From: Dastarcus helophoroides
Taxonomy: Eukaryota > Arthropoda > Insecta > Coleoptera > Bothrideridae
Direction of reading: 5' to 3'
DNA: 64,000 bases
Assembly: GCA_028583605.1 (NCBI GenBank)
Contig: CM053328.1
Span: 29,681,578-29,745,577 of the forward strand
Positions 57,901-64,000 of this stretch are shown here, piece by piece (the stretch's first letter is position 1; each line of letters starts with the position of its first letter). Below the pieces are notes generated by a model that saw only the letters and a list, made by a program, of their open reading frames with translations, was not told the DNA's origin and searched no databases. Position numbers and translations under genes: made by a program.

Positions 57901-58224
57901 TTTGCCGGATGGTCAATGGTTTTTGCACTGCATTTGAAGAGTTAACCACTCAAAGCAACGAATTCGGTGGAACCATACACAAAGTAACTATTTATGCTAC
58001 AAAATAATTGACATTGCGCAAACATATGTTTCTTTGATTTCAAAATACAACGCGTAACACAAATTTTTATTGGTGTAGATGCAGCTTATCAGTGAGGCAT
58101 ATTATCAAATTTAATAAAATAATTACTTACTTCTGGTCCTCCTAAAGCTAAGTCTATAAGTTGTTCTAGCGAGAAACTGCTAACACTTAACGTTTTTTGA
58201 GGAGGCTTGTGTTTTGGTGGCATA
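36994..58224 (-). CDS. DUF4795 coiled-coil protein, QRICH2/C16orf96-like
   Basis: Sixteen exons in minus order: 58131-58224, 53698-53890, 52963-53401, 49156-49289, 46025-46040, 45861-45961, 44478-44619, 43923-44052, 39668-39853, 39090-39271, 38621-38773, 38501-38569, 38255-38405, 38025-38141, 37057-37075, 36994-37028. Phases agree at every junction and the sum is 720 codons with stop, if one base is removed in exon 1. The N-terminus has LEQLIDLALGGPE joined to PGIVNFNLLHYVLH, typical of this family. Exon 3 is a Lys/Glu/Pro-rich linker. Exons 4 and 7-10 are heptad-like coiled coil (NQLEIRVNFLTQQLNHLD, SEKLTKLSQEKE, MEIALDGKVD, LVGTKLDKQDISPLKDFIN). Exons 10-14 hold the conserved C-terminal part: KNVNCIACDADIV with CxxC, LPPMQSMAPYLAYELDQIRK, NRYCGGNHTTTT and GTDGQVYRGE. 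In mammals QRICH2 is needed for the sperm flagellum; a similar role here is inference. No Gln-rich repeat is present, so it is shorter than human QRICH2. Confidence 0.9.
38570..38620 (-). other. 51 nt GC-AG intron (intron 11 of the DUF4795 gene)
   Basis: The obvious GT donor after KWQ (CAA|GTGAGG) leaves phase 0, which runs into a stop in the next exon. The GC donor AAATG|GCAAGT four bases earlier gives phase 2 and joins to C|TCATTGCCT in frame (...RKQQK-C-SLPLSKN). GCAAGT is the strong consensus for GC donors. Confidence 0.6.
40811..41044. repeat. Foldback repeat (hammerhead-containing family), best-preserved right arm
   Basis: Flanked by an identical 8 bp direct repeat GATCCCAT (40803-40810 and 41045-41052). 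The left arm starts AAAAATTGAAATACAGAACT and lacks the segment that should carry the minus-strand hammerhead core. The right arm is complete and ends with the unique tail GACCAGTCCGTTCCACCAAA. Confidence 0.9.
40903..40943 (+). ncRNA. Hammerhead-ribozyme-like motif in foldback repeat
   Basis: In order: stem I strand CTCT, core CTGAAGA (CUGANGA consensus), T, stem II GACAGC-TTG-GCTGTC (6 bp), core GAAAC, minimal stem III, GTT, and stem I partner AGAG. Stem I closes exactly beside the core on both sides. Other copies read GATAGC...GCTATC in stem II, a compensatory difference. Deviations from a classic hammerhead are one extra base between CUGAAGA and stem II, a three-base stem II loop and UU at the cleavage site, so activity is doubtful. 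Confidence 0.5.
43090..43290 (+). repeat. RTE-type retrotransposon 3' tail
   Basis: AGCAGTTTCCGAGATTAGCC followed by CGGACAAAAAGTCAGTCGAC and then GGCAGACAGACA resembles the 3' UTR end common in insect RTE-like retrotransposons ('...GAGATTAGCCCGGACAAACAGACAGACAGA'). No coding part remains. Confidence 0.55.
43300..43760 (+). pseudogene. Non-LTR retrotransposon 3' fragment
   Basis: Translation pieces RLTLSDAGIWTGHCRLNR, MGIIKDSICRGCLKENESVK and HVMCQCSVLASIRGFTLGEF carry the CxxC...H...C block of jockey/I/R1-type ORF2 C-termini. It is the same family as 21848-22190 but on the opposite strand, with stops and frameshifts and the same 3' UTR (TTTAGGCAACCCACAACCCA). Confidence 0.75.
45067..45362. 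repeat. Tandem duplication, ~152 bp unit
   Basis: CATGATTTTGAAGTGATCTT ... TTCATCGAAAATTTGTAAAA ... GTATTTCGATTTTTGTTTTG occurs twice head to tail (45067-45217 and 45219-45362) with very few differences. It lies in intron 6 of the DUF4795 gene. Confidence 0.9.
46139..47025. repeat. Two tandem MITE copies with TCATTAGCCGGCC ends
   Basis: Copies at 46139-46548 and 46574-47025 each begin TCATTAGC(T/C)GGCCATA and end in the complement (GTAGGGCCGGCTAATGA). Each is followed by the same 25 bp TTCAAGGTCACCTTTTAGAG plus TAATT, so the two form a tandem duplication of element plus flank. No coding capacity. Intron 4 of the DUF4795 gene. Confidence 0.85.
47216..48013 (-). mobile_element. Internally deleted DDE transposon with a nested MITE
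   Basis: Inverted ends CAGGGTGGGCTAGTGAAAGG and, from the right, CAGGGTGGGGCAGTGAAAAG. On the minus strand, transposase pieces are MQHYTGEQRFIVKAFYLN (N-terminus, about 47898), GNSFFQQDGAEQLI (second catalytic Asp, about 47800-47760), and after a deletion LRTLVEEVRAIISAVLRQVS and NFRNRPEYFENNGRHLPEI (C-terminus, about 47465-47340). A third MITE copy of the TCATTAGCCGGCC family (47466-47738) sits between these pieces. It is the same protein group as the fragment at 20.06-20.30 kb. Confidence 0.8.
48097..48568. repeat. Large inverted repeat, ~212 bp arms, hammerhead in each arm
   Basis: Arms 48097-48308 and 48355-48568 are complementary at about 90% (ends AGGATATACTTCTTCCGG and its partner CTGGAAGAAGTATATCCT), with a 46 base loop. 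Each arm carries the sequence GAAGAAGCCCCCTACGATGG with GGCGAAAC, the form seen in terminal repeats of Penelope-like retroelements. No reverse transcriptase is nearby. It lies in intron 4 of the DUF4795 gene. Confidence 0.85.
48476..48520 (+). ncRNA. Hammerhead-ribozyme-like motif, intact core
   Basis: In order: stem I TGTTC, core CTGAAGA, stem II closed by GCC/GGC, core GAAAC, GTC cleavage triplet with no stem III loop, and stem I partner GAACA. Five stem I base pairs and all core residues are present. Hammerheads with minimal stem III are established in Penelope-like elements and are thought to work as dimers. The copy in the other arm (minus strand, within 48149-48193) has GACAC instead of GAAAC and should be inactive. 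Confidence 0.7.
49360..51377 (+). mobile_element. Tigger/pogo-like transposon, broken
   Basis: Inverted ends CAGTCAAATCTTCCTGTAAC and, from the right, CATTCAAACCTCCCTATAGC next to TA at 49358-49359 and 51378-51379. Length about 2.0 kb. Inside is a degraded transposase; the right end also carries a second, subterminal CTCCCTATAACGAAACCTCT box. Sits in intron 3 of the DUF4795 gene. Confidence 0.88.
49720..51100 (+). pseudogene. Tigger/pogo-like transposase pseudogene
   Basis: Pieces in order: FRRQRLSEKVQVISSVDQGL with KKKANKFGIPASTLSTILKN (N-terminal helix-turn-helix), LSGELIKEQALKFAASMGYF and QARNGWLDKLK (CENP-B-type DNA-binding domain), TDEIGLF (first catalytic Asp region), KKAWMTNKIFENWLFKLDKR, IALVVDNCPSHPH (second catalytic Asp) and VFFPPNLTPKL with PMDQGVIKSIKCHYRKRM (third). 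Frameshifts and stops separate them, so no protein can be made. Confidence 0.9.
51600..52740. repeat. Degenerate word array, T-orientation (intron 3)
   Basis: Repeated TTTCGAAATTTTGACTTTT variants on the plus strand, strongest at 51790-52650. No element ends recognised. 52740-52920 is plainer sequence before exon 3. Confidence 0.55.
54313..57586. mobile_element. hAT-like element C filled with word array
   Basis: Perfect 13 bp ends CAGGGATGAGCAA and TTGCTCATCCCTG with an identical 8 bp target duplication ACTTAAAA (54305-54312 and 57587-57594). GCGGGCCA boxes follow inside both ends. The interior 54890-56960 is mostly A-orientation word array (GTCGAAATTCCGAAAAG, AAAAGTCGAATTTTGGG). A solo foldback fragment with its own target duplication lies at 57308-57425. 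No transposase recognised. Intron 1 of the DUF4795 gene. Confidence 0.9.
57308..57425 (-). repeat. Foldback repeat family, short copy in hAT element C
   Basis: Opposite orientation: starts CGGTGGAACGGACTGGTTCC and ends GGAACAAGTTTTGTATTTCA. The centre with the hammerhead is deleted. Flanked by an identical 12 bp repeat AGGTAATTTTTT (57296-57307 and 57426-57437). Confidence 0.85.
58131..58224 (-). other. DUF4795 gene exon 1 with apparent one-base insertion
   Basis: From the ATG at 58224 the frame reads MPPKHKPPS and then stops at TAG after an A6 run (58193-58198). With one A fewer, the frame continues as KTLSVSSFSLEQLIDLALGG and joins exon 2 in phase. The downstream frame has no ATG of its own before the exon's likely 5' border. 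An assembly or sequencing homopolymer error, or a recent null allele, are the simple explanations. Confidence 0.75.
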
Positions 58225-59035
58225 TTAACTTGCTTTTAGAATGTTTTTGTTTGTATTTTACAATAATTATTTATTTTTTAATGTTTTCGTATCAGTCAAT
58301 TCTTGACAATTAATTAGTAGAAATCGTTGCTAGATGATGATTGTAAACATTTTTTCATGTGTTTCCATCAGCTTCTGGGAACAACTTAAAATTGGGAACA
58401 AAATTTTTGAAAGAGTTTATTTATGGCGCCATTAAAGCTGTCGATGCAGCCTCCACCACCCCCAGCTACCGCCTCACTGTAAAATATTAATGGACATTGT
58501 ATTTTTTAGCATGATTTGAAAGAAAACCTCTTTCTATACTCCTGTATAAAATGTAGGTTCGAAGATGTTGACGAAGTTACATTTCTTTAAATGAGATAAA
58601 TTTTTTCAAAATTCTCTAAGTTTGAAGTCTCAAATTCGACCTATTTGAAAAATCCTACTGTTATTTCAAAATCTGACATTCTCTAGGAAAGGTAATCTTT
58701 TTTCTAAATATCAACTTTTTTTCGAAGTTTTGATTTATTTTGGACTTTCAAAATTTAGTCTGCTTGGGAAATTTCTTCACTTTCCTAAGAAAATCTAAGA
58801 ATCAGATTTTCTGGAAATGGTTTGTCTCAAATTTTATTTCATAAGATTTGTTTGAGACTTCGTCGTTCTTCACAAAGGTCGTCTATGTTTTGAAACTTTT
58901 TTCAATTTTCTGTTTATTAATATTTCTAACATTTTTTTTTCACTTTCCTAAAAAACTGAAAATAGGTTTTTAAATCCTAATGTTTTCGTAACAGTAAATT
59001 TTAATTTTCTCGTAACTGGCAATAATGCCTAAAAC
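58225..59035. other. Upstream region of the DUF4795 gene and word array
   Basis: 58225-58480 would hold the promoter and 5' UTR; no element stands out. 58580-58980 is T-orientation word array. Confidence 0.4.
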
Positions 59036-59121
59036 ATGAAGCGATGGAGAAGAAGAAGAAGAAAAAGAAGAAGAAAAAGAAAAAGAAAAGAAGAAGAAGA
59101 ACAAGAAGAAGAAGAAGAAAT
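59036..59121 (+). repeat. GAA/AAG-rich purine tract
   Basis: About 85 bp of almost pure purine (GAAGAAGAAGAAAAAGAAG) on the plus strand. The apparent Arg/Lys/Glu open frame through it is a translation of the repeat. Confidence 0.85.
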
Positions 59122-62100
59122 CAAAATTTATGAAGATTTGTCTTTTCAAATTACGAAATTTGAACATTTATCTCAAACTGAATCTTCTACATTTGTGCAA
59201 ATTTCACTTTTTAACCGAAATTCGTCTTTTTTATTGAAATTTCGCCATTTTATTCTCAAAATTCTTCTTTTCTTCAAACTTGAACTTTATTCTTAAAATT
59301 CGGTCTTTTTCTCAAAATTCAACTTTACTTAGATTTCATCTTTTTTTAATCCACTTTTTTAACATTTAGATTTTTGAATTTAAATCTTGTTCTCTGAAAC
59401 CAAGAAAGATTAAAAAACACAAAAAAGGTTGCTCTACCGCGTTTTGATAGCCAAGCTATCACCTTCAGAGAGATAATACTAAAATTGACCCTAATATACT
59501 AAGAATATTCCCTTCGTGCATGATCGCCATCATCCGTACGCGCATGCGCATTTAATCATACATGTCATAGTGTCACCATTCCTTACCTATCAACCTTAAT
59601 TATTTTTAACAGAGATGAATGGCCTAAAGGCCCAGCGCAACCATTGATAAGGTGTTCTTCAGCCTTATGGATGGCTAAGCTGAAAATGCATCTGTTACAC
59701 CAAAATTTAGATTTTTTTTAATTTGCTTTTCAGAAAGGCCATTGTTGTCAAAATTTGACTCTTTTAGATTAGTATTTTGCTCGAAATTTCCATTTACTCT
59801 CAAAGTTCGTCTTTGCACAAAATATTTTAAATTTATTTTAAAAATTTGACTTTTTTTCTTCCTTTTTCAACGTCTGGCATTTTCTCGAAAATTGTATTTT
59901 TCTCTCAAAATTCGAAATTTTCTATTTCTCAAAATTTGGACCTCTTTTTCTAAACTTTATTTTTTCGTCAAACATTTTATAAAAAGAAGTAGAAATATCA
60001 AGAAAAAATATATTCTATGTTGGAACTTTTCAGAAAACTATTTCTTGGGAATATCGCAGTCCTTCTGCGATCCTACTGCTAAAACTACCTAGTCTTTGTT
60101 TGCGTTTAGATTGGAGCTAAGAAGCTACGGTCCAATACTACTTTACTATTAATTATATTATTGTATACAAGTATACTAAAATATAAAAAAATCCACTAAA
60201 ACCATTTCTAGCATCTCTTCTAACATTCTGACAAAGTAATTTAACGATAACGTTGTGTATTTATTTTAATTTAATTTCTAAATGAAAACAGGTGTGTGAG
60301 TAAGATGATAAAATTACTCGAAAGATATTCTTTTTCTAAAATTTATCTTTGAACTGTCTTCTACAACCTGCAGTTGTGTATGAAAAATGCCTATAGAAAA
60401 TGCTCAATTTAAAGACAGTTTGAAGTCAGCTGGAGAAAAATCTTTTATTTTTAAAATTTTTTTCAAATTTCGATTAAATTCATAATTTTAACTTTTATCT
60501 CAAATTTAAAGTTTGCACCCGAACATTTAGAATTTGGATATTCTTTCTAAATTCTGGAAGATTAGATGTTTTTTTTTAAGTTCAAGTTTCCTCTTAGTGT
60601 CCAACTCTTTTTCTAACTGGCAACAACTTCAATTCCTACGTTTTTTATTTTGGGCAATTTTGGGAATTATTGTTGTTATCTGAATTTGCAATGTCGAAAT
60701 GCATTTGATTCTTCCGAATTTCGAAAAAAAGTTTTTGCTATCAAGTTATTTATCGTTTTTTTGTAAGTTTTACCTTTAATCTCAAAATTTCGACCTTTTT
60801 TGGAAATTTTTAATTTGAGTTAGATTTTTTGCTAAATGCGAAGTATGTTAATCTTTTTACTTTTTTTTTCTCTAAATTCAAAGTGTGAAATCTTGGTATT
60901 TACTTCAAACCCACAAATATTTTTTTAAACTTCGATTCTTTCTAGAAACCTAAAAATTTCGCCAAAATTTTTGTAAAAAATATCAGATATCGAAATTCTG
61001 AACTTAATCTTGAGTTTTTTGAATTTGGAAATTTTATTCGAAATGTCTAGAAAAGTCTACATTTAGATTGGACAAACTCGTTCTAGAAAAAGTTTAATTA
61101 CGACCGCGTTTAAACTTAAAAATAACCAGAATTCATTATTAAACATTTCTGAAAATATTAACTTTTTTAAATATTTTAAATTCTCGAACAGAATTAGGAT
61201 ATGATAATTCTTAATGGGACCTGTTCGAACTCGAAATTTTTGGTTTTTTAAATTTGAAATTTTAGAAAAAAGTTGACATTTAGAATTACTCTCTAAATCC
61301 GAAGAAAAAGAAGCCATAATTTTTGAAAAAAAAGGTGTGAAGTCAAAATTTTCTAAAACAAATCTCTTATTTCCAAAAGATAAAATCTATTAACAAAAAC
61401 TAATAACACTCAACATTTTGTCTTGAAACAAAATTCAAAAAATAAACTTTAATATTTCCTGAAACTTTTGGTGTTTTCTCAAAATTGCCAGGGGATTTTT
61501 TATAAATTAAATGTCTAAAAAGAAAGCTTATTAAAAAGTTGAACAAATTTTATATAAAGTTTATCTAAAAATATGAATTTAAAGTTGATATGTCGTGATT
61601 AAAAGTACAATAAATTCCCAATTAAAGTTGAAATTTGACAACTAAGATAAAAATTTCAATATTTTTTTGGAAGTTTTCACTTGGAATTCAAATTTTGGAG
61701 AAAAAAGTCGAATTTTTCAAATCGTAATCGAAATATAAAAAAATCAACTTTATAACAAAAAATTTCAAAATTTTTTATTATGAAATTAAAACTTTTTGAA
61801 AAAAATAAATCTTTCGAACTAAGTTAATGGGTTAAAGTTATTAAAAAATCCTGAATTTTCCAGCTTAAAAATGCTTAAGTTTTGTGTAAAACTCGAAATT
61901 TACAAAAGAATCGGCATTTTAGACATTTTTTTAAAGGTTCAACCGCCATGTTAGAAAAATTTTAGAAGAAAGTCATAAAAATAACTTATTAAAAAATGTC
62001 TTTTTAAAATAATGGCTTATACCATAAGATATTTTGATTTCTTAGTAAAGGGCCTAACATTCAAAGTTTTATATAAAAACGAATTTAAAATTTAAATTTT

Positions 62101-62630
62101 TAGATTACAAAACTGTAAAACTATTATTACAAAATCCAAGTTATTTTCAAAATTTGGTGTTAAATCTCGAAAAATCGCTTGTATAAATTTCCAGTTCTTC
62201 TCAAAATTTGAATTTTTTTTTCAAAATAGGGAGTTAAAGCTTGAAAAACTTGCAAATTCAAAATTATTTTAATAAAATTCATAACGTAAGATCAAAATTT
62301 CAGATAAAAAAAAATTTCAACAAAAGTTTAAATTTTTCTAGAAACGAAATATCAGATTTGTGTGTCAAAATTTTGGAAATAATTTGAATGAGTTTAAGAT
62401 AAAAATTATAAGAATTAGGGCGAAACTTCGAGAATGAACTCGAAATTTTAACAACTTCTTGATTTGAAAATGTTATAATCCTTTTGAATATCCTGAGTAT
62501 AACCTAAAATCTATTATTTTTTTAAATTTCAACTGAGATATTAAAATGTTTTTTTCGTTAATTGTGAGTTTTGGCTTGTTAATGCCTTTTTTAAAGGGTA
62601 TTTTACCTTTTTGGTGCCTTGCCTAATTTA
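59122..62630. repeat. Degenerate word array, with a foldback half-copy
   Basis: Word-array DNA, mostly T-orientation to about 61000, then mixed. 59380-59490 is the left half of a foldback repeat (GAAACCAAGAAAGATTAAAA, GGTTGCTCTACCGCGTTTTG) whose minus-strand core is mutated (CTGAAGG, AAAAC). A non-array patch at 59510-59700 is unexplained. No gene recognised. Confidence 0.55.
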
Positions 62631-62819
62631 ACATTTTGCTCACCTTTTTACCTTGCTTGATTGTGCTTAAAATCCAGCCTCTAATAAAAAGAAATGGCGC
62701 CAAATTTGAAAAAAAAACATCCTTGCATTTCAGTATGAAAACAAAATGATCCATTAAAAATGGTTTCTAAAAAGGTCTCACATCTGGAAAATTCAGTTCT
62801 ATCTAGTGTGAAGCCAGCA

Positions 62820-62858
62820 AATTTCGGGTGGGGGGGCTACAGCCCTAGTTACGGGCCT
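62820..62858 (-). mobile_element. Possible single hAT-type end
   Basis: GGGGGGGCTACAGCCCTAGT followed by TACGGGCCTG reads inward from the right as CAGGCCCGTAACTAGGG, a hAT-style end at the right edge of the word array. The matching left end was not found. Confidence 0.3.
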
Positions 62859-62869
62859 GATCGCAGTAT

Positions 62870-63176
62870 TCTATATTGTGGGATTATGGACTTGTTTCTC
62901 CAACTTTTAAGAAACGTCAACTCAAAATTAATATGAGGACCCCAAAAAATCATTTCTGTTTTAAATATATTTGCTGAAGGATAAACAACAATTATGAAAA
63001 CATAAATATATTAAAAAATATATGCGCTTACATAAAAATATAGTGTATAAAATTGTAACAAATAGTGTATAAAACAATATAAATAAAATATGTGAGGCTA
63101 TCCGCCTATCCACTCCTCTAAGTGTATATAAAAGTAAATTGATATGTAAAATATAAAAATTTAAACTTTTCTCTGT
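62870..63176. other. AT-rich DNA, likely 3' flank of the micro-exon gene
   Basis: Plain AT-rich DNA downstream (minus direction) of the stop codon at 63177. No clear polyadenylation signal was singled out. Confidence 0.4.
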
Positions 63177-63478
63177 CTAAGGGGCACAGGTACATTCTTC
63201 TGGACGTGCGAGGCAACCACAATCAATAATAAGCGACCTAAAATGACAATATTAATAATGTAGTATGGCAGAATGCCACCGATATCTTAGAATTTCTGAT
63301 TCAAGTTGCACTTACTTTGCTTCTTCAATATCACCTGAAAAATAAAGATCACTTATTGCATTTTTTTATTACAATGGATTAGGTACAAGCATGTTTTCCT
63401 CATCGAATTCAAGTCTGTGAATTTGGCAAAATAAAGAAATTTCTTTCTGGTTAACTTACCTGCTAAATCTTCAGGTTG
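63177..63478 (-). CDS. 3' exons of an unrecognised micro-exon gene with Cys-rich C-terminus (partial)
   Basis: Minus strand exons 63460-63478 (19 nt), 63316-63334 (19 nt) and 63177-63237 (61 nt with stop). Each has a pyrimidine-rich acceptor and strong donors (GTAAGT twice). Only one frame of the first exon is open, and it carries through both junctions in phase to give QPEDLAGDIEEAK and then SLIIDCGCLARPEECTCAP before TAG. The end has four Cys in the pattern CxCx7CxC. The upstream part lies beyond 63480 or outside the window; no convincing earlier exon was seen. I do not recognise the family. Short Cys-rich tails occur in secreted peptides, but no signal peptide can be seen here, so function stays open. 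Confidence 0.55.
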
Positions 63479-64000
63479 CTGAAAAAAAAATGAATATGTC
63501 AATCTTATTTATATCGATCGATTTAAGTAAAAAAGTAAGAGTACGCAAACCAGCTCACAAGTAGGGGGAGCTGTAAATTAGAATTAGAGACCGACAGAAG
63601 TTTGGGTTTCTCTTTCGGCCTGTTTCGCAAAAAAAAACAGGTTTCGGCCGCAGTTTCGGTTTCAGCCTGAAATAGATCGAAATTTTAGCTCAGCCCACTT
63701 GCTTAACTTACTTCAAATCTTAAGTTTAAATTTGAATTTTTAAGAAAAAAATGTAGAACAAACTCGTCATTTATAAAACGTACTCGATACCTACCTATAT
63801 CGTTTTTAAGGTTATAATTGTAGACAAAAAGTGGATATAATTTTAAGGTCTAAAATGAAAAATTTGGGCAAAAACCAGAATTTACAAATAAAAAATTAAA
63901 AATTAGAATTAAGGGTATATTATCAAATTTTTCATTTTAAAATGTAAACACCGACGTCTGAGAAAATAGTCCGACGAGCAACAATTTAGTTTCAATAGAT
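63479..64000. other. AT-rich DNA with a TTTCGG-rich patch
   Basis: 63595-63690 is rich in TTTCGGCC/GGTTTCGG words and contains a small hairpin (GCCTGTTT...AACAGG). It resembles the CGGTTTTCGGTT blocks just inside hAT-like element A, so another such element may begin here. The rest is word-array-like. Confidence 0.4.

Noticed and set aside
60053..62866. Identical 8-mers ATCGCAGT at 60053-60060 and just after the CAGGCCCGT-type end at 62858
   Set aside because: It looked like a hAT target duplication, but the sequence after the left 8-mer shows no matching terminal repeat; chance is likely over 2.8 kb.
63704..63720. GTAAGT donor on the minus strand as the end of an earlier micro-exon
   Set aside because: No acceptable acceptor or open frame upstream within the window.

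Overview
This is a eukaryotic, very AT-rich window (roughly three quarters A+T by eye), most likely from an insect nuclear genome. The evidence is spliced genes with GT-AG introns ranging from about 50-60 bp to several kb, two recognisable animal genes, and a dense load of insect-type transposon remains (mariner, Tc1, Tigger/pogo, hAT-like, non-LTR, Penelope-type hammerhead repeats). The order cannot be fixed from sequence alone. I see no bacterial, viral, CRISPR, rRNA or tRNA features.

Layout. 1-13 kb: gene-poor, AT-rich DNA with a GAA-rich purine tract, blocks of a degenerate word array (variants of AAAATTTCGACTTTTT or its complement), a possible 1.6 kb element, two broken mariner copies in tandem, a foldback repeat, and one isolated possible coding exon (13.2-13.3 kb, minus). 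14-20 kb: an element with about 435 bp terminal inverted repeats, then a 3.5 kb hAT-like element filled with the word array. 21.3-27.1 kb (plus): a complete three-exon gene for the small subunit of DNA polymerase delta (POLD2). 27-37 kb: intergenic DNA carrying a MITE, a mariner, a Tc1 fossil with a nested foldback repeat, and a foldback MITE cut open by a hAT-like element. 37.0-58.2 kb (minus): a 16-exon gene for a DUF4795 coiled-coil protein related to vertebrate QRICH2/C16orf96, with large transposon-filled introns. 58-63 kb: more word array. 63.2-63.5 kb (minus): the last three exons, two of them 19 nt, of a gene that enters from the right and ends in a Cys-rich tail.

POLD2 is a replication housekeeping gene. 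The DUF4795 protein belongs to a family linked to sperm flagella in vertebrates. They lie about 10 kb apart with their 3' ends facing each other, and nothing shows that they work together.

The most interesting observations are these. (1) Three word-array blocks have hAT-type terminal repeats and 8 bp target-site duplications, so this low-complexity DNA lies inside mobile elements. (2) Two different palindromic repeat families contain hammerhead-ribozyme-like cores with matching stem I, and one pair of copies shows a compensatory change in stem II. (3) The DUF4795 gene model is phase-consistent through 16 exons but needs a one-base correction in an A6 run of exon 1 and one GC-AG intron. (4) A micro-exon gene with a Cys-rich C-terminus lies at the right edge.
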